NCBI GenBank assembly: GCA_028101445.1
Contig: JAOHKR010000004.1
Span: 6,079-70,078, forward strand
DNA: 64,000 nucleotides
Direction of reading: 5' to 3'
Source: Candidatus Pelagibacter sp.
Lineage (GTDB): Bacteria; Pseudomonadota; Alphaproteobacteria; Pelagibacterales; Pelagibacteraceae
The position numbers and the translations under genes are program-made. Positions 16,080-26,366 of this stretch are shown piece by piece. The notes beneath the pieces are model-generated. The model did no database searches, was not told the DNA's origin, and saw nothing but the letters and a program-made list of their open reading frames with translations. Each line of letters starts with the position of its first letter. Position 1 is the stretch's first letter.

Positions 16080-19000
16080 ATGTTTCTAACTGACCTTTCT
16101 ATTAAAAGACCTGTAGTAGCCTCAGTGATGAGTTTGGTTCTCGTAATTTTTGGTCTGGTAACATTTCAAGAAATTCCAACAGACGAATTACCTGATCTTC
16201 AGCCACCTGTTGTGACTATTCAAACAGAATATAAAGGGGCATCAGCTGAAATAGTTGATACTCAAATTACTCAAAAGATTGAAGATTTTGTTGGAGGAAC
16301 TCCTGGTTTAGAAACAATAGACTCTTTTAGTGAAGACGAAAGCTCTAGAATAACTTTAACATTTGAAACAGATCTTGATTTAGATGATGTAACTAACGAC
16401 GTTAGAAGTTCAGTCTCTAGAGTTTTAGATAATTTACCAGATGGAGCTGAACAACCAGAGATATTTAAACAAAGTGCAGGTATGCGTACAACAATGTGGT
16501 TGTCTTTTAATTCTGAGACAATGACAGACTTAGAATTAACAGATTATGCTGATCGTTTTTTAACTGACACTTTCTCTACTGTTGATGGAGTAGGTAGAGT
16601 TCGTTTAGGAGGTCAAAGAGAGTTATCATTAAGGATTTGGTTAGATCCGTTAGCACTTGCAGCGAGAGATTTAACTACTCAAGAAGTTGAAGCTGTTTTA
16701 AGAAAAGAAAATGTTGAATTTCCAGCAGGAAGAATTGAATCTAAAGATATTGATTTAACTATAAAACTAGACAAGGCGTATAATAATTTAGAAAACTATA
16801 AAAACCTACCTTTAAAAAGATCAAAAGATGGATCAATTATAACTTTATCAGATGTAGCTAGAGTAGAACTAGGTGCTGAATCTACAAGAACTTTATTTAA
16901 AGGCGATGGTAAACAAGTAGTAGGTATAGGTATTTACCAACAGTCAGACGCTAATACGATTGCAGTTGCTAATGGTGTAAAAGATAAAATTAAAGAACTA
17001 AAACCTAGCCTACCTCCTGGCACAACATTAGAAGTTTCTTTTGATAGAAGTAATTATATTAAAGCGGCAATTCAAGAAGTTTATAAAACACTTTTTATTG
17101 CGTTAGTTTTAGTAACAATTATAATTTATCTTTTTCTTGGAAATATTAGAGCTTTAATAGTTCCTCTAGTGGCATTACCAGTATCTTTAATTTCAACTTT
17201 TCTTGCAATCTACATTTTTGATTTTTCAATAAACCTTTTCACTTTGATGGCTTTGGTTCTTGCTATTGGAATCGTCGTAGATGATGCAATTGTTATGTTG
17301 GAAAATATAGTTAGAAGAATAGAACTTGGAGATACTCCTTTGGTCGCAGCATATAAAGGAGCTAAACAAGTTTCATTTGCAATTATAGCTACTACCGTAG
17401 TTCTTGTAGCAGTATTTGTGCCACTAATTTTTATTAAAGGTATTACTGGAATATTGTTCACACAAACTGCAATCACGCTAGCCTCTGCTGTTATCATCTC
17501 AAGTTTTGTAGCCTTATCTTTAAGTCCAATGCTAGCTAGTAAATTTTTAAAACAAAATATGAATAAATCAAAATTAGTTTTAAAATTTGAAAAATTCTTA
17601 AAAGATCTTACATATCTTTATAAAGTCTCTTTATTAGGTTGGATTAAGAAAAGAACAACGATTACAATTTTTTTAATAGCAACTCTTTCTTTAACTTTAT
17701 TTTTTTTTAATTTTACAAAAAAAGAATTAATAGCTCCTGAAGATAGAGGGGCATTCTTTGTGATTATTAAAGCACCTCAAGGATCGGGATTTAATTTTAC
17801 AAAAAATAGAGCTGAAGAAATTGAAAAATTATTACTTCCAAATGTAGGGAAGGGAGAATACAGAAAATTAATAATGAGAGTTCCAGGGTTTGGTAAATCT
17901 GCTAAACAAGTTAACAGCGGTTTTATAATAGTTCTACTTGAGCCATGGAAAAAGAGAGATCGTCATGGTGTAAAAATTATGAGAGAATCATTTGGGAAAA
18001 TTTCGAAAGTACCAGGTGTACTAGCTTTTCCTATAATGCCTCAAGGGATAAGAACTGGAGGCATTGAAAGTCCTGTTCAATTTGTAATTTTAGGAAATAC
18101 TTACGATCAACTTATTGAATGGAAAGATCTTATTAAAAAAGAGGCAAGAAAAAACCCAGGGTTAACTTCAATTCAAGATGATTTTGATCTTAATAAGCCT
18201 CAACTAAACGTGAAGATAGATCAAAAGAAAGCAGCCGACTTAGGTGTTTCTACAGAAGATATTGGTAAAACAATTGAAACTATATTTGGTTCGAGAAGAG
18301 TTACAAACTTTACTCGAGATGGAAAGGAATATTCTATTATTTTACAAGGAGATATTAAAGACAGACAAGAACCTGAAAGCATAAGTAAAGTTTTCGTAAG
18401 ATCCAAAAATAACAATAAACTTGTTTCTATTTCCAATTTAGTATCCTACGATGAAGAAGGTCAGTCACCGTTTTTAGCAAGGTACAATAGGCAAAAAGCT
18501 GTAACTATTTCTGCAAGACTTGTAGGAGATTATTCTTTAGACGAAGCTTTAAAATTTCTAGTTAATGTTGTTGAAGAAAACACTCCTCAAGCAAAAATTG
18601 CTTACAAGGGTGAAAGTGAAGAATATAAAAAAACTAATACGGAATTATATGTAATTTTTGCTTTAGCACTGATAACTGCCTATTTGGCAATGTGTGCTCA
18701 GTTTGAAAGTTGGAAACATCCTTTCACTATTATGTTAACAGTACCAATGGCTATACTTGGAGGATTGCTCGGCATTCTTGTCGTCGGTTCATCTTTAAAC
18801 GTATACAGTCAAATAGCTTTAATTATTCTCATAGGACTCTCTGCAAAAAATGGAATCTTAATTGTTGAGTTTGCCAACCAACTAAGGAAAGAAGGAAAGA
18901 ATATTGAGGTGGCTGTATTCGAAGCTGCAGCTATTAGGTTAAGACCAATTTTAATGACGAGCTTATCTACAATTATCGGTGTATTACCTCTTATACTAGG

Positions 19001-19175
19001 AACAGGTCCTGGAGCAGCTAGTAGACTTACAGTAGGAATTACAATCTTTGGAGGAATGATATTTTCTACTTTTTTTACTCTCTATGTAATTCCTACAATT
19101 TATACAATTGTTGGCAGAAATACTAAAAGAATAGATGCAATAGAAATAGATTTAAATAAGCAACTTAAAAAATAA
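16080..19175 (+). CDS. RND efflux transporter permease
   Basis: This 1031-residue inner-membrane proton-driven transporter has the full RND plan of two repeats with TM1 and TM7 followed by large periplasmic loops. The paired Asp of the proton relay are in TM4 (GIVVDDAIVMLENI), and the matching TM10 Lys is in GLSAKNGILIVEFAN. Porter-domain features such as GVGRVRLGGQRELSLRIWLD are intact. Sequence style is closest to AcrB/MexF-like multidrug pumps. The start follows the adaptor stop directly. No outer-membrane channel gene is nearby, so a remote TolC is assumed. Substrates are unknown. Confidence 0.92.
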   Translation: MFLTDLSIKRPVVASVMSLVLVIFGLVTFQEIPTDELPDLQPPVVTIQTEYKGASAEIVDTQITQKIEDFVGGTPGLETIDSFSEDESSRITLTFETDLDLDDVTNDVRSSVSRVLDNLPDGAEQPEIFKQSAGMRTTMWLSFNSETMTDLELTDYADRFLTDTFSTVDGVGRVRLGGQRELSLRIWLDPLALAARDLTTQEVEAVLRKENVEFPAGRIESKDIDLTIKLDKAYNNLENYKNLPLKRSKDGSIITLSDVARVELGAESTRTLFKGDGKQVVGIGIYQQSDANTIAVANGVKDKIKELKPSLPPGTTLEVSFDRSNYIKAAIQEVYKTLFIALVLVTIIIYLFLGNIRALIVPLVALPVSLISTFLAIYIFDFSINLFTLMALVLAIGIVVDDAIVMLENIVRRIELGDTPLVAAYKGAKQVSFAIIATTVVLVAVFVPLIFIKGITGILFTQTAITLASAVIISSFVALSLSPMLASKFLKQNMNKSKLVLKFEKFLKDLTYLYKVSLLGWIKKRTTITIFLIATLSLTLFFFNFTKKELIAPEDRGAFFVIIKAPQGSGFNFTKNRAEEIEKLLLPNVGKGEYRKLIMRVPGFGKSAKQVNSGFIIVLLEPWKKRDRHGVKIMRESFGKISKVPGVLAFPIMPQGIRTGGIESPVQFVILGNTYDQLIEWKDLIKKEARKNPGLTSIQDDFDLNKPQLNVKIDQKKAADLGVSTEDIGKTIETIFGSRRVTNFTRDGKEYSIILQGDIKDRQEPESISKVFVRSKNNNKLVSISNLVSYDEEGQSPFLARYNRQKAVTISARLVGDYSLDEALKFLVNVVEENTPQAKIAYKGESEEYKKTNTELYVIFALALITAYLAMCAQFESWKHPFTIMLTVPMAILGGLLGILVVGSSLNVYSQIALIILIGLSAKNGILIVEFANQLRKEGKNIEVAVFEAAAIRLRPILMTSLSTIIGVLPLILGTGPGAASRLTVGITIFGGMIFSTFFTLYVIPTIYTIVGRNTKRIDAIEIDLNKQLKK

Positions 19176-19764
19176 TATATTTATTTTTATCTAGATTTTT
19201 TTTACAAAGTGTTAATTGTTTTCTATATTTATTAGCCATATCTTTTACGGACTTAGCGTAAATAATTGCCTTTTTGTCTTTAGAATAGTTTTTATAATCT
19301 CCCCAGCCCTTATAATAAGCTAAGTATTGTCTGTAAGGATCCTTTTTAGAAATTCTCAAAATTTTATTTGTTTTATGGATATACCATCCAATAAAATCCA
19401 CTGAATCTTTAAATCTTGCTCTTGTTGCTAAAGGACTATTTGTTTCTTTTTTATACTGTTCCCAAGTGCCAACTACAGCTTGAGAGTAGCCAAAAGAACT
19501 TGAAGGCCTTTTAAACGGAATGACTTTAAATAATTTTCTTCGTGGTGGTTTTGCTAGCCAATTGAAGTCGCTCTCTTTTTTTACAAACGCTAATTGTAAA
19601 TGAATAGGTGCACCCCATTTTTCATATGATGCTTTTGCATGTTTATACCAAAGGTATCTTTCTTCAAAAATGGCACAACTATTTTGAGTGTTTTTAGGTA
19701 TTGATGAGCAAGCAGCTACTAGAAGCAAAACTACTAATAATAAATTTTTTTTAAAAAGAATCAC
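19165..19764 (-). CDS. Lipoprotein with lytic transglycosylase-like (SLT) domain
   Basis: This 199-residue protein has a signal peptide with a lipobox (LLVAAC, Cys about 19) and is probably an envelope lipoprotein. The mature domain resembles SLT transglycosylases: the likely catalytic Glu is in LAFVKKESDFNW, followed by SSSFGYSQAVVGTWEQYK (the G-x-x-Q motif) and the C-terminal YLAYYKGWGDYKN. This family cleaves peptidoglycan glycan strands. The catalytic assignment is by motif only. It overlaps the convergent RND gene by 11 bp. Confidence 0.75.
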   Translation of the reverse strand: MILFKKNLLLVVLLLVAACSSIPKNTQNSCAIFEERYLWYKHAKASYEKWGAPIHLQLAFVKKESDFNWLAKPPRRKLFKVIPFKRPSSSFGYSQAVVGTWEQYKKETNSPLATRARFKDSVDFIGWYIHKTNKILRISKKDPYRQYLAYYKGWGDYKNYSKDKKAIIYAKSVKDMANKYRKQLTLCKKNLDKNKYIIF

Positions 19765-19784
19765 TATTAAATTTATACTAGAAT

Positions 19785-20255
19785 TTAATTAAGCTTTCTC
19801 CATTTTTCCGGATTAATAAAATCTCCCGACCATAAGCCAAGTTTATTTTTTTTTGCATAGTCTTCATCTTTTATGTAATCTTTTGAATATCTTCGGTATG
19901 CCACTGCATGACCATTTCTTACCATCCATTGATTTAAATTTATTGATTCAACAAAACAAACACCTATATATCTCTTATATCTGTCTAACCTGTCCTGAAC
20001 TATACACCTCACTTGATTCTTATTAATCTTTTTTGCCAATGCTTCTGTGGCTATTATTCCACATCTATATTCTTTAGAATTTTTTTTACATAATTGTTTA
20101 CTTTCGGGTGCATCAATCCCATGAAGTCTAATTCGTTTATTTATAATTTTTATAGTATCGCCATCAGTTATGATTGGGCTTCCTGCTATTTCACCAGCTG
20201 TAGCTTCAAAAGTTAAGAAAAATACAAATATAGTAAAAACTTTAAATATTTTCAT
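19785..20255 (-). CDS. Secreted thermonuclease-like (SNase) protein
   Basis: This 156-residue protein has a signal peptide (about residues 1-20) and an SNase/OB-fold domain, so it is probably a periplasmic or secreted Ca-dependent nuclease. Motifs of the family include GDTIKIINKRIRLHGIDAPE, where Asp and Arg are active-site residues, and a later LDRYKRYIGVCF. The C-terminal KNKLGLWSGDFINPEKWR is typical. Nuclease activity is likely given the conserved Arg and Asp but not proven. It lies 1 bp after the VanZ-like gene. Confidence 0.85.
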   Translation of the reverse strand: MKIFKVFTIFVFFLTFEATAGEIAGSPIITDGDTIKIINKRIRLHGIDAPESKQLCKKNSKEYRCGIIATEALAKKINKNQVRCIVQDRLDRYKRYIGVCFVESINLNQWMVRNGHAVAYRRYSKDYIKDEDYAKKNKLGLWSGDFINPEKWRKLN

Positions 20256-20256
20256 A

Positions 20257-20652
20257 TTATTTAATTTTTAATTTTACAAAAATATTAATTAATAAATAAG
20301 CAATCACTGCCCCTATACTATTAGCAAACAAATCGTAAAACTCAAAAGCTCTGTTCGGAATTAAGCAATGTGCTAATTCAAGTAAGATAGAAAGAGAGAA
20401 CAAAAAAGTAAAGCTGTTTAAAAAATTTTGATATTTTAATCTAACTACCAGTCCTAGAGTGGTTAAGTAAAAGAAAAAAATTAGATGGTTAATAGATGTG
20501 CCTATTGGGTTAGATATTAGATTAGGTTGTTGACCTAGGTTTTTGTATAATAAATATCCAATCAAACTTCCTGGAAATAAATAAAGAACAAATAAAATCA
20601 ATAATGAAAAATAATATGAGTATTCTAGTAGTTTAAATATAGTATTTTTCAT
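20257..20652 (-). CDS. VanZ-like membrane protein
   Basis: This 131-residue protein has four predicted transmembrane helices, and the pattern DLFANSIGAVIAYLL near the C terminus matches the VanZ/YfiM-type family (D-x-x-A-N-x-x-G). VanZ-like proteins in general have no assigned enzymatic role. It lies 1 bp before the nuclease gene and is divergent from gpmA (40 bp). Confidence 0.75.
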   Translation of the reverse strand: MKNTIFKLLEYSYYFSLLILFVLYLFPGSLIGYLLYKNLGQQPNLISNPIGTSINHLIFFFYLTTLGLVVRLKYQNFLNSFTFLFSLSILLELAHCLIPNRAFEFYDLFANSIGAVIAYLLINIFVKLKIK

Positions 20653-20692
20653 TTAAGATTTAATATAGTACATAATAACTTATTTAACTATT

Positions 20693-21412
20693 ATGACTAA
20701 ATTAATTCTTACAAGGCACGGTCAAAGTACATGGAATGCTGAAAATAGATTTACTGGCTGGGTAGATGTAGATCTTTCAGACAAAGGAATAGAAGAAGCT
20801 GAAAAATCTGGTCAAATAATAAAAGACTTAAATATAAAGATTGATATTTCTTATACATCATACTTAAAAAGAGCTATTAAAACTCTAACAAGTATTTTAA
20901 AAAAAAATAATCTTGAGCTAAAATTCAACACAGCATGGCAACTCAATGAAAGACATTATGGTTCTTTAACTGGTTTAAATAAAGAAGAAACAAAAAAGAA
21001 AATTGGTGAAGAGCAATTTAAAAAATATAGGAGATCTTGGGATATAGCGCCACCTCCTATGAAAGAAAAGAGTGAGTATCAAACTTTATTTAGTCCATTG
21101 AATGCGAGTATACCAGTGGGCATGTCACCTTTTACTGAGTCTTTAAAAAATACATATGACAGAGTTGTACCTTTTTATGAAAATGAAATTAAAAAAAATC
21201 TTATAGATAAAAAAAATGTTTTGATTTCCGCCCACGGAAATTCTCTTAGAGCACTATGTAAATATTTATTTAATATATCTGACACAAAAATTAATGAATT
21301 GGAAATACCAACGGGAAACCCTCTTGTAATTGAATTTGAAAATAATCTTAAGGTTAATAAATATTATTATTTAGATGAGACAAGAGCGAAAGATATTATT
21401 TTTAATCAATAA
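20693..21412 (+). CDS. gpmA: 2,3-bisphosphoglycerate-dependent phosphoglycerate mutase
   Basis: This 239-residue glycolytic enzyme interconverts 3- and 2-phosphoglycerate. The catalytic phosphohistidine motif LTRHGQSTWNAENRFTGW is at residues 6-23; ERHYGSLTGLNK and the second His in SAHGNSLRAL complete the active site. Length matches dPGM. It is a single gene, divergent from the VanZ-like gene and overlapping the convergent murU by 11 bp. Confidence 0.95.
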   Translation: MTKLILTRHGQSTWNAENRFTGWVDVDLSDKGIEEAEKSGQIIKDLNIKIDISYTSYLKRAIKTLTSILKKNNLELKFNTAWQLNERHYGSLTGLNKEETKKKIGEEQFKKYRRSWDIAPPPMKEKSEYQTLFSPLNASIPVGMSPFTESLKNTYDRVVPFYENEIKKNLIDKKNVLISAHGNSLRALCKYLFNISDTKINELEIPTGNPLVIEFENNLKVNKYYYLDETRAKDIIFNQ

Positions 21413-22097
21413 TTTTTAAACTAGAAATTTTATTATACATTTCAAATGTATTTAGATGATAAAATTTTTGCTTACTTTCCAATCCGCATAAATTTTTATC
21501 TTTTATTAAATCACTCCATACTTTGTTCATCGAAAATACTTTAGAATCTGATTTTAGATAACTTCTTTTCGTTATATGTAGTCCAGTAAAAATAAGCTTA
21601 TTTTTTGAATCTTTAGAAACTAATCTATCTTTTAGATTAAAATCTCCAGCAAAGGATGGGTCAATTGAAAGAGTTTTATCAACTAGCAATAAACTTGGTT
21701 TATTATTATTGAAATAAACTTCTTCAAGTTTTTTTGTCTCCTCTATATATGCCTTACTCCACAGAGTATCAGGATTAATAACAAAGAATGGGTTATCGTT
21801 AAAATTATTAGTTCCAGCAAATACTCCACCACCTGTATCTAGTAATAATTCTGTTTCGTCTGAAATATAAATTTGAATATTAAATTTTTTCTCGTTTAAA
21901 AAGTTTCTGATCTGGTCTGGTAAATAGTGAACATTGATACTAATTTCTACAACTCCACAATTAATTAATAAATTTATAGCTCTTTCTAGCAAACTTATAT
22001 TGTTTATTTCTAAAAGTGGCTTCGGTTTATTGAGCGTTAAAGGTTGCATTCTTTTGCCAAGCCCCGCTGCTAAAATCATTCCATGTTTAATTTTCAT
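21402..22097 (-). CDS. murU: Sugar-1-phosphate nucleotidyltransferase (MurU-like)
   Basis: This 231-residue nucleotidyltransferase begins with the signature MILAAGLGKRMQPLTLNKPKPLL-type motif (residues 7-29), with the G-x-G-x-R and Lys residues that bind the NTP. It fits MurU, which makes UDP-N-acetylmuramic acid from MurNAc-1-phosphate in the recycling route that bypasses de novo synthesis. The directly upstream kinase gene (AmgK-like, 11 bp overlap) makes the expected MurNAc-1-phosphate, so context supports this over a mannose-1-phosphate enzyme. Confidence 0.8.
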   Translation of the reverse strand: MKIKHGMILAAGLGKRMQPLTLNKPKPLLEINNISLLERAINLLINCGVVEISINVHYLPDQIRNFLNEKKFNIQIYISDETELLLDTGGGVFAGTNNFNDNPFFVINPDTLWSKAYIEETKKLEEVYFNNNKPSLLLVDKTLSIDPSFAGDFNLKDRLVSKDSKNKLIFTGLHITKRSYLKSDSKVFSMNKVWSDLIKDKNLCGLESKQKFYHLNTFEMYNKISSLKIID

Positions 22098-23055
22098 ATT
22101 GTTTTAACAATTTCAATTTTTTTATAGGTAAATTTTTCTGCATTAATAAGTTTAAGTTTTTAAAAATTGGATTTTTTAATCTTCTTTCAATTAATGTCCA
22201 AGTGTATGGCAAATATTTTAAATAATTTTTTTTATTGTCTCGTTTCCATAGGCGCACAAATATTCCTAATATTTTTAAATTTCTTTGAACGGATAAAATA
22301 TCAAAATCATTTTTTAATTTTTCCTCTTTTTCATTTTTAAATTTAGATCCTTGCCAATAAAATTTAAATAATTTATTTTGTAAATCTTGAGGTAGTTTTA
22401 TTCTTACATCATCAATCAATGACGCTACATCATATAGCGGATTTCCTATTATAGCATCCTGGCTATCAATCAAACCTAATTTCTTTTTGTTAATCATAAT
22501 ATTTGAAACGTGAAAATCTCTATGTACAAAAGTATTGTTTATAAAATTTAATTTTTTGTAAACTATGTTTAATTCTTTTCTAAGTAATCTTTTAATCTTG
22601 TTTGTATTCTTATTTTTCAAAAAATATTTTAAATACCAATCAAAAAATAAATCTGATTCTTTATGAAGATTTTCTAAAGTATACTTAGGAAATTTAATCT
22701 TAAATTTTCCCATTTTGTAATTTTTCTTTAACTTAATTTGTTGCAGTTTAAAAATTATTTTAATTAAAGATTTATAATCATTAGCTTTATTTTTTTTTAT
22801 AATAATCAAATTCAAAAATGAATGTTCACCTAGATCAGATATCTCCATCATATTATTTTTGTAATGATTGCTAATTAATTTTGGGGCAGTGATCTTATTA
22901 GAGTTTAAAATTTTGTTAACAACGCTGTAAACAATGAGGTTTTTATATTTCTCTTTTTTAGCAGATACGATAATCGATGTTTTATTATTTTTTTTTAATC
23001 TATAAAATTCTCTAAAAGAAGCATCTCCTGATATTTTTTTCAGTCTATAATTCAT
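22087..23055 (-). CDS. amgK: AmgK-like amino-sugar kinase (aminoglycoside phosphotransferase fold)
   Basis: This about 322-residue kinase has the aminoglycoside phosphotransferase fold. The catalytic loop HRDFHVSNIM (His-x-Asp...Asn) and metal-binding LIDSQDA are present, and KKISGDASFREFYRL matches the N-terminal nucleotide loop. AmgK phosphorylates MurNAc or GlcNAc at the anomeric position for peptidoglycan recycling; here it sits between tsaE and murU, the usual alphaproteobacterial order. I chose ATG 23055, giving an 11 bp overlap with tsaE, rather than a more upstream in-frame start. Confidence 0.8.
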   Translation of the reverse strand: MNYRLKKISGDASFREFYRLKKNNKTSIIVSAKKEKYKNLIVYSVVNKILNSNKITAPKLISNHYKNNMMEISDLGEHSFLNLIIIKKNKANDYKSLIKIIFKLQQIKLKKNYKMGKFKIKFPKYTLENLHKESDLFFDWYLKYFLKNKNTNKIKRLLRKELNIVYKKLNFINNTFVHRDFHVSNIMINKKKLGLIDSQDAIIGNPLYDVASLIDDVRIKLPQDLQNKLFKFYWQGSKFKNEKEEKLKNDFDILSVQRNLKILGIFVRLWKRDNKKNYLKYLPYTWTLIERRLKNPIFKNLNLLMQKNLPIKKLKLLKQYEN

Positions 23056-23497
23056 TTTCAAAATTTTTCCATTTTCCAAATCCAACTATCTTCATTTCTC
23101 TTTCATCGTTACTTGCTGCATAATTCAAATAAATTTCTAATTTATCTTTTAAAGGTGTTTTAATTAAATCAGGCCATTCTATAATTTTGATTGTATCCTG
23201 ATCTTCTGAAAATATCCCTAAGTGGTTTAGCTCCTTACTTTCTTTAATTCTGTACAAATCATAATGACTTATTTTTAGATCTTTAATATCGTACTCATAT
23301 AATAAGTTAAATGTTGGGCTTAAAACTTCTGTAGGCTTTAAATCTTTTGCTTCTTGTAAATTATTGATTAAATTTCTTGTGAATGTTGTTTTACCAACAC
23401 CAATTTCGCCAATTAAAAATATGCAGTCTTTTTTGGATAAATGGGCAGAAATTTTTTTTGAAATTAAATTTAGGTGATCTAAAGATTTTACAATCAT
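23045..23497 (-). CDS. tsaE: tRNA t6A-synthesis ATPase TsaE
   Basis: This 150-residue P-loop ATPase is a partner of TsaB and TsaD in making threonylcarbamoyl-adenosine at position 37 of ANN-decoding tRNAs. The Walker A motif is LIGEIGVGKTTFTRNLI (about residues 28-44), and the family motif SPTFNLLYEY follows, then HYDLYRI containing the conserved Asp. Neighbours amgK (overlap) and ahcY (10 bp upstream) suggest a shared transcript. Confidence 0.93.
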   Translation of the reverse strand: MIVKSLDHLNLISKKISAHLSKKDCIFLIGEIGVGKTTFTRNLINNLQEAKDLKPTEVLSPTFNLLYEYDIKDLKISHYDLYRIKESKELNHLGIFSEDQDTIKIIEWPDLIKTPLKDKLEIYLNYAASNDEREMKIVGFGKWKNFENEL

Positions 23498-23507
23498 TAG
23501 CTACTGT

Positions 23508-24797
23508 TTAGTAGCGATAAGTATCTGGCTTGAAGGGTCCCGATGGTTTAACGCTTATATAGTCGGCTTGCTCTTTAGACATTTTTGTTAATTTAGCGCC
23601 AACTTTTTCTAAATGCAACATTGCAACTTTTTCATCTAAATGTTTTGGCAATACGTATACTTTTTTCTCATATTTATCAGAATTGTTCCATAATTCAATT
23701 TGCGCTATTACTTGGTTGGTAAACGAAGCACTCATTACAAAACTTGGGTGACCTGTAGCGCAACCTAAGTTTACTAACCTACCTTCAGCTAAAAGAATTA
23801 TTCTTTTTTTGCTAGGTAATTCAATTTCATGAACTTGAGGTTTAATTTCGTCCCACTTATAATTTTTTAGGGCCTCGACTTGAATTTCATTATCAAAGTG
23901 ACCAATATTACAAAGTATTGCTCTATCTTTCATATCTCTCATATGATCAGCTGTTACAATATCTTTATTCCCTGTTGCCGTTACAACTATATCAGCACCT
24001 TTAATGGCTTCATCCATCACCACGACCTCGTAACCTTCCATAGCAGCTTGAAGAGCACAAATAGGGTCTGTTTCTGTAACCATTACTCTTGCTCCAGCTT
24101 GACGAAGTGAAGCAGCACTTCCTTTTCCAACATCACCGAATCCTGCTACTATCGCAACTTTTCCAGACATCATTACATCTGTAGCCCTTTTGATCCCATC
24201 AACCAAACTTTCTCTACATCCGTATAGATTGTCAAATTTAGATTTTGTAACCGAGTCGTTTACATTTATAGCTGGAATAAGTAATTCTTTATTTTGTTCC
24301 ATTTTTTTTAACGCTAAAACTCCAGTAGTAGTTTCTTCTGAAACACCTTTAACGTCTTTTAGTAATTCTTTATAATCTTTATGCATTAAAGCTGTTAGAT
24401 CTCCTCCATCGTCTAAAATCATATTAGCTTTCCAATCTTTTTTTCCTTCAACAGTTTGCTTGACACACCACCAATACTCTTCTTCAGTTTCACCTTTCCA
24501 AGCAAAAACAGGTATCCCGGCTTTTGCAATAGCTGCTGCTGCATGATCTTGTGTTGAAAAAATATTACATGATGACCATCTGACTTCTGCGCCTAATTCA
24601 ACAAGTGTTTCAATTAAAACAGCAGTTTGAATAGTCATGTGTAGACAACCTAGAATTTTTGCTCCTTTAAGAGGACTTTTACCTTTGTATTCTCTTCGTA
24701 AGGCCATTAAACCTGGCATTTCAGTTTCGGCTAACGAAATCTCTTTTCTACCAAAATCTGCTTGTTTAATATCTTTTACTTTAAAATCTTCAGACAT
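23508..24797 (-). CDS. ahcY: S-adenosylhomocysteine hydrolase
   Basis: This 429-residue NAD-dependent enzyme cleaves S-adenosylhomocysteine to adenosine and homocysteine, removing the product inhibitor of SAM-dependent methyltransferases. Visible features are [15 protein letters not shown], the NAD loop [16 protein letters not shown] and the C-terminal [20 protein letters not shown] ending in the typical KPDTYRY. I set the start at ATG 24797 ([10 protein letters not shown]), because family proteins start near this point; the frame extends 13 codons upstream. It lies 48 bp after chvG on the same strand and precedes tsaE. Confidence 0.96.
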   Translation of the reverse strand: MSEDFKVKDIKQADFGRKEISLAETEMPGLMALRREYKGKSPLKGAKILGCLHMTIQTAVLIETLVELGAEVRWSSCNIFSTQDHAAAAIAKAGIPVFAWKGETEEEYWWCVKQTVEGKKDWKANMILDDGGDLTALMHKDYKELLKDVKGVSEETTTGVLALKKMEQNKELLIPAINVNDSVTKSKFDNLYGCRESLVDGIKRATDVMMSGKVAIVAGFGDVGKGSAASLRQAGARVMVTETDPICALQAAMEGYEVVVMDEAIKGADIVVTATGNKDIVTADHMRDMKDRAILCNIGHFDNEIQVEALKNYKWDEIKPQVHEIELPSKKRIILLAEGRLVNLGCATGHPSFVMSASFTNQVIAQIELWNNSDKYEKKVYVLPKHLDEKVAMLHLEKVGAKLTKMSKEQADYISVKPSGPFKPDTYRY

Positions 24798-24845
24798 AAT
24801 TTGATTGTTATTATCAATATAACTAAATCTTAGCAAGAAAGAATG

Positions 24846-26366
24846 CTAAGAATATTTAGGTAATAACACCTCAACCAGAGCTCCTTTTGTATCAATTCGG
24901 TTAGATGCAGCAATCGTACCTTTGTGTAGTTCAACTATATTTTTTACTATATTTAATCCTAATCCAGAATGCTTTCCAAAACTTGCTGGCCTATTGCTAT
25001 AAAATCTCTTAAATATTTTTTGTGTTGAAGTTTCTGAAAAACCTGGCCCTTCATCTTTTATAGTCATTAATACATTAGTTGATGTTTCTTCAAGAATAAT
25101 TTCAATTTTTTGATTATTCTGACTGAATGAAATTGAATTATCCAATAAGTTAGCTATTACCTGTTCCAAACGATTGCCTATTCCAAAAATATAATAACCA
25201 TTTTTTGTATTTACTTTATCTTTAATATTAATCTCTATTTTTTTGCTTTGATTTATTAAATCTTGTTTAAAATCCTCCACAACACTATTAATGATTTCAA
25301 TTAGATTTACTTTACTCATTTTTTCCCTTGATAACGATGCTTCATCTTTAAGCATTTGAGAATAGTCAGTTATTAATCTTTCAATTCTTTCTACATCATG
25401 ATTTATTATTTTAAGTAATTTTTCACTTTCGTTTTTTTCAGTTGTTTTATCTAATAATTCGGATGCACTTTTTAGTGAAGCTAAGGGATTTCTAATTTCA
25501 TGTGCTAAATCATTTGAAAATGTTTCAGCGCGATTAGTTCTTTGTTGAAGTTCTTTTGTCATCTCGTCAATCGAAACAGTTAATTTGCCAATTTCATCAT
25601 CTCTGACAAATACTTTTTTAATATCAATATTCTGATTAGATTTTTTTTTAATCGCTTCGCTGAATTTAACTAATAAACTAATTGGTTTTAAAATATATTT
25701 ATTTAAAAAAAGTGAAAAGATTAGAATTACAATTGCGACTGCAATCATTGTTCTAACTATAAAAGCTTTTCGTTCTTTTACAGCTGTGATAATTTCATTA
25801 GCTTGTTCGGACACTACAATAAATCCTATATCTTTTTTATTAATATTTACTTTACTGAGAGTGCTTACAAAATAATCATTCTTGATTGTTTCATCTATAG
25901 TAATTGGCTGGTCAATATATTGATTTAATATAATTTCTTTTATGTTATCTTTTTCTTCTTCTTCAAGCCGTTCTTGAATTTCAGGTGTAATAGATTTACC
26001 ATCTATAGTTTCTTCAATAATAAAATCTGATCTAGAAAATACACTTTGATCTAAATCTAGAATATTTGTATCGCCAATTAAATTTCCCCGAATATCATAA
26101 AACTGTACTCTATCTAAACTTTGAAATAAAAATCGTGCTGAAAGTAAAAAAGTTCTTATTCCTTCTTTTGTAAAATCTATGCTCAGTCTTTCAAAATTAT
26201 CGACTGTATTACTAATTATGACTTTGTGATTAATTGTTCTATTTTTTACTAGATTTGGCTGGATTGCCTCTAGATAAATAATGGTGAATATTCCTAAAAC
26301 AGAAAATACTGTAAAATTAAATAAAAGGAACTTCTTTAATATAGAAGCTGATTTTTTTTGTTTCAT
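24846..26366 (-). CDS. chvG: ChvG-like sensor histidine kinase
   Basis: This 506-residue inner-membrane sensor kinase has a periplasmic sensor domain (about residues 37-203) between two membrane segments (about 12-33 and 204-221). It continues with a HAMP domain, an HisKA domain with the phospho-acceptor His in DLAHEIRNPLASLKSASELL, and an ATPase domain with N box, DEGPGFSE and SGLGLNIVKN. ChvG/ExoS kinases respond to envelope stress or acid in alphaproteobacteria. It shares its start base with the chvI stop region, so translation is coupled. Confidence 0.9.
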   Translation of the reverse strand: MKQKKSASILKKFLLFNFTVFSVLGIFTIIYLEAIQPNLVKNRTINHKVIISNTVDNFERLSIDFTKEGIRTFLLSARFLFQSLDRVQFYDIRGNLIGDTNILDLDQSVFSRSDFIIEETIDGKSITPEIQERLEEEEKDNIKEIILNQYIDQPITIDETIKNDYFVSTLSKVNINKKDIGFIVVSEQANEIITAVKERKAFIVRTMIAVAIVILIFSLFLNKYILKPISLLVKFSEAIKKKSNQNIDIKKVFVRDDEIGKLTVSIDEMTKELQQRTNRAETFSNDLAHEIRNPLASLKSASELLDKTTEKNESEKLLKIINHDVERIERLITDYSQMLKDEASLSREKMSKVNLIEIINSVVEDFKQDLINQSKKIEINIKDKVNTKNGYYIFGIGNRLEQVIANLLDNSISFSQNNQKIEIILEETSTNVLMTIKDEGPGFSETSTQKIFKRFYSNRPASFGKHSGLGLNIVKNIVELHKGTIAASNRIDTKGALVEVLLPKYS